NCBI GenBank assembly: GCA_963576565.1
Contig: OY755042.1
Location: forward strand, 107,623,314-107,687,313
Length of the DNA stretch: 64,000 bases
Source of the DNA: Aspidapion aeneum
Lineage: Eukaryota; Arthropoda; Insecta; Coleoptera; Brentidae
Direction of reading: 5' to 3'
In this document: piece after piece, positions 22,719 through 31,790 of the stretch
How the letters are laid out: each line of letters starts with the position of its first letter
How positions within the stretch are numbered: the first letter of the stretch is position 1
Notes under the pieces: model-generated
The model's database searches: none
What the model saw: the letters and a program-made list of their open reading frames with translations, nothing else
What the model was told of the DNA's origin: nothing
Program-made: the position numbers and the translations under genes

Positions 22719-22860
22719 TAATTAAAACCGCTCCTCTTGAATAACATCTCTTTCCATGATGTGTTTTATGCTTTCGTCCGGTTTTGAGAAAATTCGTTAT
22801 AGAGAACTTCGATTTGATAATGTCCGGTTATTAATAATTCCTTCTTTGTCATTCGAATCT

Positions 22861-23196
22861 CATGGGCGCACCCAAGGGGGGGGGGGCCGGGCCCCCCCAA
22901 GCCTTGATTTTTTAATATATTTTCTACATATTTGATGATAAAACATGAAAAATACCTTAAAATTTGACATCAGGAGGCTTCGCCCCCCCCCCAACCCCAA
23001 GCAGTGGCGTAGTTGCAAAAAGACATGATGACCTTTTTTTTTTTGTTTTTTGGTCGCAAGTTTTTTGAGGGCGCGCTTTGTAGCCTGTCGGACCCCCCAC
23101 ACATGATGACCTTTTTTTTTTTTGGTCGCAAGATTTTTGAGGGCGCGCTTTGTAGCTGTCGGGCCCCCCCAAGATACATTCCTGGGTGCGCCACTG
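22861..23196. mobile_element. G/C-core hAT-like repeat with inner duplication
   Basis: Starts CATGGGCGCACCCAAGG and ends with the complement of CAGTGGCGCACCCAGG. CGAATCT flanks both sides (22854-22860 and 23197-23203), a 7-bp match or an 8-bp TSD with one change. At 23003 a second CAGTGGCGTAG start suggests a nested or fused copy. A unit of about 77 bp (ATGATGACC, TTTTTGGTCGCAAG, GAGGGCGCGCTTTGTAG) is duplicated at 23024-23100 and 23102-23170. Confidence 0.65.
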
Positions 23197-23244
23197 CGAA
23201 TCTTATACTTTTTATGATAACTACACTAAATTCATAACAAACAC

Positions 23245-24480
23245 AGATGAAGATATCACGATCAGAATAAACCAAAAGAAAATAGAACAAGTAGAGGAAT
23301 ATATATTTGGGACAAATTATTAAACTAAAAAAATAAAACCAAACAGTTGAAATCAAAGATTGGCCCGGGCAGCATTCGGTAAATTAAGCTTCATATTAAA
23401 AAATAAAAAATATCCTCAGTACCTCAAAACGAAAGTGTATACACTGAACATATATATACAATGAACCAATGGATCCTTCCTGTACTTACCTATGGATCCC
23501 AGACCTGGTCACTTACAAAATCAAACATGGATAATGTAACAAAAGCCCAAAGATCGGAAAGACAAATGTTACATGTAAAGCTTACAGATAGAAAAAGGAA
23601 TAAATGAATAAGAAATAAAACAAAAGTAAATACAGTGAAACCTCTCCTTGCAGACACCTCTATATTAAGCGGACACTTCTTTTAGGCGGACAAATTTGTT
23701 AGAAACAAGTTTTTTCCTATTTCTTTGCATATAAAATTCCGTGCTATAACCGAACGCGGACAATTTTTTTTGGTAAAATAATTCTGAAATCTCCCTTAAC
23801 CGGACGCGAACCTCTGACAACGGGACGGAGCGCTGCACGACATGGGCATAAATATTATGTAGTATGTTGGCAACAAGGCACTCTGCAGCCGGGGAATTAC
23901 CTCTTTCCGTTTTAATGCGGAGACTAAATATTTCTGTCGTATTTACAACATATTTTATTCGGCGGGACTGCTGTGTTTTATTTTTGTTGTTCAGTTGGGT
24001 AGTACTAGATCTGTTTAAAATGGCGCCTAGTAAAAAACTTCTTAGTTTACTTGCAAAAATGGAAGAAGAAGGAACATCTATCAGCACTAAAGATCGCTGA
24101 AAAATTTAACATCGGAAAAGGTCAAGCAGCGGAAATTTTAATAAATATATACTAAAATTCCGCAGTTCTCTCTCATAAACGGACACCTCCAATAAGCGGA
24201 CAAAATCGACGAAATCGTGAGTGTCCGCTTATAGGAGGTTTCACTGTATGTCAGAGGAGAAGGAGCAAAATTAAAATGGAAATTTGCCGGTCATAATATT
24301 AGACAGAAAAACGGTCGATGGAACAAATGTATTGTAAACTGAAGGCCTTGGGAAAAAAAGAAGTAGGGGAAGACCCCAAATGAGATGAGCAGATGATTTA
24401 AAGAAACACGCTGGAACTAGATGGATGAACACGGCGACAGACAGAGATGGATTAAAGAAGGCTAAATAGATAGATAGATA
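23245..24480 (+). mobile_element. RTE-type LINE, 3' fragment 2, split by a pogo element
   Basis: Frames read NQKKIEQVEEYIF, AAFGKLSFILKNKKYPQYL and, after the insertion, AKLKWKFAGHN. These are successive parts of an RTE ORF2 tail. It is interrupted exactly between RNKTKV and the following GEE/GAKLKW stretch by 23633-24246. It ends in a GATA microsatellite. Several frameshifts and stops. Confidence 0.78.
23633..24246 (+). mobile_element. pogo/Tigger derivative with transposase N-terminal remnant
   Basis: The element starts CAGTGAAACCTCTCCTTGCA and ends with the complement of CAGTGAAACCTCCTATAAGC. It is flanked by TA (23631-23632 and 24247-24248) inside an RTE fragment. An ATG at 24020 reads MAPSKKLLSLLAKMEEE. 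After a one-base shift comes KIAEKFNIGKGQAAEIL, a helix-turn-helix like those at the N-terminus of pogo/Tigger transposases. The DDE part is deleted. Copy 2 is at 39270-40690. Confidence 0.85.
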
Positions 24481-24717
24481 CTGTGGAGATCCGTAGACAC
24501 GCAGTCTAAAGTTGGGTATGTAACGTATATTTTTAATCAATTAGTTTTTAGTTACCTTTTTCTGTATTTTACATAAATATACCTGAAATATTCTTTAATT
24601 ATTATTAATTACTTGAAACCTTCTCATAATATAATATTAATAATTGACACCCACCTATTTATTTTATGCTAACTAAAAAGGCAGGCAGGCAAGAAGCATT
24701 ATATAGAATATAGTAGT
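24481..24717. other. Spacer between RTE fragment and recombinase element
   Basis: AT-rich, no recognised feature. Confidence 0.5.
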
Positions 24718-24840
24718 GTACCTAACTAGTGCGGAAAGTGCCTCTTTTCCGCACGCGATTGCAGATGGCCAAACGACGCGATAGCGGAGTTTGGCCAGCA
24801 ATCAAGTGCGGAAAAGACACTTTACGCACGAGTTAGGTAC
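24718..24840. repeat. 123-bp hairpin carrying GTGCGGAAAAG boxes
   Basis: The arms GTACCTAACTAGTGCGGAAA and its near complement (ending CGAGTTAGGTAC) close a long stem. An inner stem, TGGCCAAAC / GTTTGGCCA, closes the loop. Four boxes of the form GTGCGGAAARG lie in the stem (24729, 24744, 24806 and about 24818). It sits four bases left of the left TIR of the recombinase unit. It could be a separate MITE or part of that unit's end. Confidence 0.75.
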
Positions 24841-24918
24841 ATTATTTTTTCTATAAGCGTGAGGAAAAAACTAAAAATCAATCAGAAAATTATTTATATT
24901 CGAAACATTTTAATCAAA

Positions 24919-26091
24919 TCAATTATTATTATTAACATTAATATTAAAGGTGCAGTTTGTAGCGTGCTGTAAGTTGATAGCAGAGGCAAGTGTTTTCTCA
25001 AATGAAGTGGCAGATTTGAAACTTGGGTTTTGGTTCTCCACTGCGTTCTCTAAGTTTTCGGAAACATCTGTTGCAACTGTGGTCATGCATTTGGGGCTGG
25101 ATTGAGGCACTTTGGAAGGTTGTATGGTAGAAGGAAGTTGCTGACTAGTTGAAGGACCAGGGTGGCTGAACTTCAAAATTTTATTCGAAATATTTTTTTG
25201 GAATCCAGTTGAACTGTCAAGGTACCCTTCTGCGACACTTGAAGATTTCCATCCACCGAGTCGTTTGATATTGGTTATTCCTTCGCCTGAATCTGCCAAC
25301 ATTGTTGCGGCAGAACGTCGGAAGCTGTGGCCCGTGTATAATTCTGGATTTGAAAGCTTCAGATAGCATGCGATATCTGATGGCATTTTACCGAATGTAT
25401 TAATTCCAATGCACTGTACCGTACATGCTCCTTTTTTGTAGTTTACGAAGAACCGTCTATGTGGGGTCTCTGGTTTCCTTAAGTTGACATATTTTCGGAT
25501 CAATTGGAGAAGTTTTCCATTCTCGGCTTCTTCTGAAATAGCAAAACTTCTAAATGTATGGTTTTTTGAGTCAGGAATTTTTATAATGATCATATTTCCT
25601 TTTTCTTCAATGTCATCTAGGCACATTTTTGCTAGTTCTTCACGGCGACATGCGCCCGCCAAACCAAAAATCGTGGCAACTTTCATATGCAAATAAACTA
25701 GGTCAGGAACTTCGCTTAAAAACTTGAAAATTTCTTCTTTTGTGAAGATTTTTGCCTTCTTGGTTCTGAATCCAACGTTTTGTTTTTTCAAGTAGGCCGT
25801 AACTTTAAAAAAATTGCTTAAGTCAACGTTTTTTCTGAGTTTTATTACACTTTTGAGCATAGAATACCTCGACCAAAGGGTATTCGGTTTGCACGTTTTG
25901 GAAATTTCGGAGAAATATGCCAAAAAAGCAGCTTCTTGAAGGGATTTGATGCCTTTAGCGTGGCACCATCTCTCAAACAAACTATATTCCTTCTCATACC
26001 TGTGACGAGATTTTGAAGGAAGCAGGTCCAAATTAGCGATTCTAGCGGCTTCTAGAACTGACTGGGGTAGATCTTCGTCCGAAGAATCCAT
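24919..26091 (-). CDS. Tyrosine recombinase (phage-integrase fold), intact
   Basis: A 390-residue intronless ORF starting at the ATG at 26089-26091; the frame stays open upstream but only with a TTG. Residues about 20-110 look like a helical core-binding domain (SRHRYEKEYSLFERWC). The catalytic domain follows at about 115-310, with the expected set: R149 in GACRREEL, K176 in PDSKNH, H255 and R258 in GHSFRRSAA, W281 in GGWKSS and Y290 in AEGYLDSS. The tail is Ser/Pro/Gln-rich and ends NCTFNINVNNNN. Such enzymes cut and rejoin DNA through a 3'-phosphotyrosine. Arthropod genomes carry many related genes, which from memory are Crypton-like or domesticated from Cryptons. The open frame with all catalytic residues suggests recent activity or selection. 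Confidence 0.9.
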   Translation of the reverse strand: MDSSDEDLPQSVLEAARIANLDLLPSKSRHRYEKEYSLFERWCHAKGIKSLQEAAFLAYFSEISKTCKPNTLWSRYSMLKSVIKLRKNVDLSNFFKVTAYLKKQNVGFRTKKAKIFTKEEIFKFLSEVPDLVYLHMKVATIFGLAGACRREELAKMCLDDIEEKGNMIIIKIPDSKNHTFRSFAISEEAENGKLLQLIRKYVNLRKPETPHRRFFVNYKKGACTVQCIGINTFGKMPSDIACYLKLSNPELYTGHSFRRSAATMLADSGEGITNIKRLGGWKSSSVAEGYLDSSTGFQKNISNKILKFSHPGPSTSQQLPSTIQPSKVPQSSPKCMTTVATDVSENLENAVENQNPSFKSATSFEKTLASAINLQHATNCTFNINVNNNN

Positions 26092-26460
26092 TGAAAATCT
26101 GATTTTTTTGTTTGAAAAATTCAAAAGACGCTTGTATCTGCAAAATTGGCTTTGTTTTGACAGTTTGTTTGTACTTTGTTGCTATGGTGATTTAAGATGC
26201 CAAATCTAAAACCACTAGTGTTCATTGTTGTTTGACATTGACAATGACGATATTTATACCGGGGAGGTTAAAAACTTATAATTTGAACCTATTTTACTGA
26301 AAACTTTATTTTATCGAAAATATTGAAAATATAGCAGAATTTTAGTCAATTTGAATATTTTTAGGATATTTCGTGTGGTAGGAAAGATACAAATGTATTT
26401 TGAACGGTCTAAATGTTATAGAACACCTCAAAATCGTAACAAATTTACTCGTAAAAATAT

Positions 26461-26532
26461 TTTTCCGCACTAGTGCAAAAAAGTGGCACTTTCCACACTA
26501 AAATGCGTGCGGAAAAGTGGACTTTTCCGCAC
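26461..26532. promoter_or_regulatory. Right-end cluster of candidate recombinase boxes
   Basis: Four copies of TTTTCCGCAC or its complement lie within 72 bp: 26461-26470, 26487-26498 (CACTTTCCACAC), 26507-26517 and 26522-26532. They alternate in orientation, and a palindromic GCACTAGTGC lies at 26467-26476. Binding by the recombinase is inferred only from position and repetition. Confidence 0.5.
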
Positions 26533-26547
26533 GCTTATAGAAAAAAA

Positions 26548-27811
26548 CATTAATGAGGATTATTGACAAGTTAGATATTGCCCAGTAAAGACGGGTAAAG
26601 AGCTCAAGTGTTTTAGATGTTGCCATCGAAGAAATAACATTTTCTTCGATGATGTTGCGAAGCAATCATAGAGTTTAATATAAAAAAAGAGAATGTAGTT
26701 CAGTAGTGAAAAGTAAGATAATTTGTGAAAGAGCAGTGTAGCGCATAATGGCAGATCACTGTTGAGGCTGTGCGCATTATGGCGGGCCACTAAGAAAAAC
26801 CCAAGAGGCTGTTAGTGCCTGCCGGCGTTCCTTCAGATTAGAGGATCTGTAAGTTTCTTACATGATTTCTGAATGACAGATCAAGGTGAAAGATTTCAGT
26901 AAAAGATAACCTTATCACTTGGATGTTGGGATGCTAATTGTTTAGCGGCAATTAAGCGTCCAGGGCAAGCCCTCATATTATGTTAGGGTAGCATGCTGAA
27001 GAAAGAAGATTAAAAGTATTACCAATAGTTATATCTGATTTTTATTGTTAATGGAATGTACCATAAAGTGAAGTTGCATGGAAGGGCGGCATGTGGCCCC
27101 CGGTAAGTTTATGAATAATTGAGCAGATGAGTAAGTATAATGTTTTATTTTTATGGTACCTGACGCCTGCCTGTCAAGCTAATTAGGAACGGAAGTGACA
27201 AATGATAATTAAAATGGTATAACAGTGATTGATCCTACCTTGGTTGATACCCATTGCAAAAAGGGTGAGTTAAAAAAGACGAACCTTACAGGTATAGGTA
27301 TCTACTTTGATTATTGTGATTGTAACCATTGGTATCTATTAATTGGCAAAGTTTTTTCTAAAATAGTTTTGCACCTACGCAAATCGAAAACATTATAATA
27401 CCCATAATTTGATTCACATTACAAAACTGCGTCAATTGGTTGGTGGCCTGATGCATGCGAACACCACAATACTATTTGCTGACTCACATTCTACATTTCC
27501 GATTTCGCAATGTCCTGCTGATGTTTGTGCGCCAATATCAATTTTGTTTATCGCTATAAAGAAATTCCTGTGAATGGATGGATAACTAACGTAAACACCA
27601 TAACAAAAACAAAAAGCAACCTTTAAATCCTGCATTTGCAAGCAAAAGTTGGCGCGGTTTTTTTATAATTGAGTTAAAAATAGGTTCGTGATCAGAAAAA
27701 ATCTTCTTTGTGTTAAGGAAAAGGGCAGTAAGTGCCAATTTTTACAACATTGTTGGATTGAAAACTGTTTTAATCAGTAAAAAGCTCTTTTCTGCGGTTT
27801 TGTTGCCCTAT
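26548..27811. other. Stretch without a gene
   Basis: No recognised coding sequence or bounded repeat; short open frames here carry no known motif. Confidence 0.5.
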
Positions 27812-28770
27812 CCCACATAGCACATTCACGTTTTTAAAACGTAAAAAAGGCATGAGAAAAAAAAACGTTGATTTTAAAAGCTGTTAGAAAAAAACGTTTA
27901 TTTCATATATATAAAACAAGCTTAATAGGTCATTCATTAACGTTATAAAAAATAACGTTGCTAAAAACTGCGTTGTAATTACGCCATTATCAAATTAAAA
28001 CAGCAATGTTTTTACGTTATTTTCAAGTGATTTTTATCAACGTTAAAATCACATTGGATTTTTTTTGAATTTTAAAACGCGACTTGCATGACTTTTCTAC
28101 CGAATATATTTCAGATTTTACTAGCAGCAACGCCACCTATTATCGGCATTTTTTACTTTGTCGAAATCTATCAGGCAGTGCTTTGGACTCCAAACTCCAA
28201 AAACCTGTTATGGAAGTAATCCCTGATACTTCACGATCACGACGCATCTGTTATTAACCTGATAAAGACACATTAATATTCTGTGAAAGTGTTTACTGTT
28301 AAAAAATCTTGTTTAGCTTTAAAAAAAAACATAATGTATATAGATAGATTTATAGATATTTTGTCTTGCCTTGAGCGCCATCTTTAAGATTGTCTTGAAG
28401 TGTTGTAGTCTTAAACTAGTAAACTTTTATAACTTCCTTTCGCGTCGCTTTTAACTTAAAAATATGTTATTAAAAAAACGTGACCAAAAAAGACGCAGAA
28501 AGTTAGTAGGTTTAAGAGGTCTTAACCTAGTGGCGTTTTAGAACATGTTGTGGAGGACTTTTCAAGTGTGAATTTGGTACATGAAAATAACGATGGTAAA
28601 AAACACGTTATATACACAGCATGAGAAACTTCAGCAAGACGTACATTTTTATAGCTTGAATTCTCCTTGTTTTTAAGTTATCTTTAAGCATGTAAATTTA
28701 ACAAAATAAATATTACATGGTATGAGGTTGTTTTCAAATAAAAAAAACTATGTTATTTTTGTTCACGTTA
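27812..28770. mobile_element. CCCACATAGCAC element, copy A (uninterrupted)
   Basis: It begins CCCACATAGCACATTCACGT and is collinear, in reverse, with copy B at 55983-57749. Shared blocks include CTTGAGCGCCATCTTTAAGA, AAACGTGACCAAAAAAGACG, TTCATTAACGTTATAAAAAA and CGACTTGCATG. The right terminus is lost. It is rich in AACGTT words, with no ORF. It provides an empty site for copy 3 of the hairpin-ended repeat. Confidence 0.75.
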
Positions 28771-29849
28771 CACACTACACACATATACATAATTACATAT
28801 ATGCCTACACATACCTGCAAGGATTCACCAAATATGCTTAAAATGTATGAAACGGATGGGCGTACGCAGGGGGTGCTCCAGGCTCGCTCCTCCCCTAAGC
28901 CTAAGATTTTTTTAGATATTTTTGACATATTTCATAAATAAAAAGATAAAGTAGCGTAAAATACCTAAAATTTTCTTCTGAGGCGTCTTTTTATCCATAA
29001 AGTGTTTAATTTGGCTCAAATTTTTGCTCGGAACGTTCTTATTTGCCTTCCGCATAATTTTTTTCAAAAGTTTTTCCTGTTGCGTCATTTTTTTGCTATT
29101 TTTTTACAAATTTTGTGGGGTCGCAATTATGTCCAAAAAAACTTAATTTTTTCAAAATTTTTTGTGCGGCACCATTTTTTCTGGTACTTTATTTAAAGTG
29201 CATTTTTTAAAAAATGTCCTAGCTAGTGCGCCAATGCAGCAAAGATTGAGCAAAATTGTGTTATTTCACAACCCTTACAACCCTTTAGATTAATGACAAT
29301 TACTTAAAAAAATAGTTTTTGGATTAAGTCCACCAAAAAGTAGATAAATAACACATGAAAATATTTTTTTCTTTAATCATCATATTTCTATTATATAAAA
29401 AAACGGTAATACAGTAGGAAGCTGCGGGAGACATAAAAGGAGAGATAGGCAGCAAAGAAAATAGAAGGGCAGACATTTTTGAGGAGTATCTAATCTTTTA
29501 AAAAGGGAAGGTTAGAAGGATGTCAGAACGAAGAAAAATCCTTGTTTCTGCACACACAAATATTGAAAAATGTTTATGATCATCATAAGAATATAAAAAA
29601 CTGGTTCGTTGTTTTTTAACCACTATGCACACGGAGGCATTCAAGCAGCTAGAAGGCGTGGTTTTCCCACGAGCCTCGAGAAGAAAGAAGATTCAGGCCA
29701 GGCGTAAAGGCACGTGGTTAAAACTGACGACCGCCGCACCACTACATTCAAAAAAAGGTACTGTTTCGACCAATGTACCGTTTCTCAACTCTACCCGGCA
29801 GAATATTTCAAAAAGCGTCCTTATTTGGTCTCCTACACGCTTTATTTTT
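28771..29849. other. Repeat debris without a gene
   Basis: A G/C-core repeat start (GGATGGGCGTACGCAGGGGG at 28855) is followed by AT-rich sequence with many TTTTTTGCGC-like words and a possible end TTAGTGCGCC near 29220. No coding sequence supported. Confidence 0.45.
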
Positions 29850-30010
29850 CTTCTTTCTTGCCGTCTCTAGTACGATTCTACCTGCGTATTCCCACATTCT
29901 TGATATCATGTTCCACATCGTCTATCCAATTTTTCGTGGCCTCCCTGCTATTCTCCTTTCTGCAGGTCTCCAGTTAATTATTTTTCTGGGTGTTCTTGTC
30001 TCATCCATTT
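29850..30010 (-). mobile_element. LINE ORF2 C-terminal remnant
   Basis: The minus strand reads NWRPAERRIAGRPRK and, after a one-base shift, WIDDVEHDIKNVGIRR. This matches the tail W.P.GRR..GRPR..WID.VE.DI...GIR that ends many insect LINE ORF2 proteins. Only about 50 codons survive. Confidence 0.6.
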
Positions 30011-31790
30011 TTTGTACATGTCCCAAGCTACTTTTACTTTTGATGAATCGATGTTTGTGCGATCTTTAGCTGTTCTATTCCATCATAATTAATCTTCTCT
30101 TTGCTCTGTCCCAAAGATCTTACGAACATTTTTTTTGTGGTAAACACGGCATTAAATATTATAAAAAAAGAACAGGCTTGAAAAAAAGGATAATATGTCC
30201 CTATTATTATCATATACATAATATTCCAATACCCACGGTAACTGCCCATTCTTGATGCAAACATGAGGGCCTTGGGGTCTTTAAGCAAAAAAGACCTGAT
30301 TGGTTGCTTTCAAAGACATATAATTTCCATAAAGTACGTATTATTGCAATACCTACGGTACCTTACGATGCAGAATGCAAACATATTGGAAATAGCAATA
30401 ACAATGGGTATAAGTCTATCCTTTTTGCGGTCCTTAAGATAAAATGTCCTGATTGGTTATACTTTTACGCATGAATATTAATTTATTATTGTATTCGTTA
30501 CGTCAAATCATCGGCGTACAGTTGATAAAAACTCTATCTATGTAAATTTGATATCTGTGCATTTTTCGTACCTTTATTTCTGAATGTTTGCATCGAACGC
30601 CAACCCTTGTGTAAATAGGTAACAGGGAGTATTGGAATATGATTATTATGCCCTCGATCAATTTTCTTAACGAAATGTTGAAAGAAAAGATCGCCGAGCT
30701 ATGGGAAACAATCGCTGTCATAAATGTCCTCCCTCTACTTTACCGGGGCGCACAGAGGACAGGTATTGGCGGTGGGTCTGGCTATCCTGAAACATGTAAA
30801 CTTTTTTCTTTTTTCTACTACAATTTTTATGATGAATGAATCCGATAGCATATACCGATGCTGCATAGGTATATCGAAACGAATCGTGGCAGGTTGAAAC
30901 GGCACTACCAAAGCACAACCGCTTCTGCAAATCACTACGCCCACCTGCGTGTATGTGTGTGCTGCATGCAAGCAGCAGGTTATACACGAGGTGCTGCGGT
31001 GATTTTTTATAACGAGGGTGTAGTATGGTACCATACCCAATGCAATACTTATGATACATGAGTTATAGGGTATTATTATACATATTATTGGAAAGGTTCT
31101 TAGCATTATAAGTTGGCGGTTTTGATTAAAAATAGCTCAAGTATAATAATTATTACATATCTTAATGTTGAAATGTTAAAAGAATTTTCTCCACTTTTTC
31201 ATAACTTTATTTCCTTTTTTTATTTATAAATTAGACAGTTCTTTAACTTGTTGTTTTTTTAATTTTAAGCACACTCCGCTATGAACGAACGTTCTTCAAT
31301 AAAATGCTCGTAACAGTGTTCATTTCATAATTTTTGAGACAACTTTCATTCAATGGTCCATGCTGGTTATTATGATAACTGTCAAAAAGTTATCTCAAAG
31401 ATGGCCCTAGAAACCGATTCACAAAACATTAAAAATTATGAAAGAAATCTTTACTTCAGGACAATAATTATTTATTAGCATCTTAGAGGTTTTATTATTA
31501 AAATACACCATTTGCTTCTGCTTTGCCATATGCGATATACCGTTTCATTGCGTTCTTCTTCTTTTGCTTTTTATCTTGTTGCTGTTGCTGCTGGCATTTC
31601 TTCATTCTTGGCCGTTCTTCATTTTTCTTTATAGCTTGCCGCTACGCGACAAAGGGTCTCCGCCGACGCCGTCTTACCATCAAGATTTCATCTCAATTTT
31701 GTTTTGCTTTTACTTTCAAGACCAGTTAAGAACGAATAGTTTTTGTTTTAGTAAACCATCTTTTTTATATAAAATATAATAGCAGTGATA
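30011..31790. other. Stretch without a supported gene
   Basis: Two diverged direct blocks near 30230-30300 and 30345-30465 share ATGCAAACAT and GTCCTGATTGGTT-like words, and ATTCCAATAC occurs at both 30222 and, inverted, 30629. This could be an old TIR element. Overlapping minus-strand frames of 113 and 123 codons at 30718-31106 have no known motif and are not called. Confidence 0.4.

Larger units (their letters stand above)
24845..26546 (-). mobile_element. Tyrosine-recombinase element with 17-bp perfect TIRs
   Basis: TTTTTTCTATAAGCGTG at 24845-24861 is matched by its exact complement at 26530-26546, with the similarity running on for about 6 bases after one mismatch. The 1.70-kb unit holds a single intact tyrosine recombinase gene. 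Inside the right end are four boxes of the GTGCGGAAAAG type (26461, 26487, 26507, 26522), the same word found in the hairpin outside the left end. Eukaryotic elements with this enzyme, such as Cryptons, normally lack TIRs. No target duplication is evident. Confidence 0.65.

Noticed and set aside
22957..23356. ORFs on both strands around 23.1 kb
   Set aside because: Same explanation: G/C-core repeat plus an internal 77-bp duplication.
26092..26124. Longer recombinase reading starting 11 codons upstream
   Set aside because: That start is TTG; the first ATG in frame is at 26089-26091 and gives a complete enzyme.
30718..31106. Overlapping 113- and 123-codon frames
   Set aside because: Two frames of the same strand overlap almost fully, neither shows a motif, and the region looks like repeat debris.
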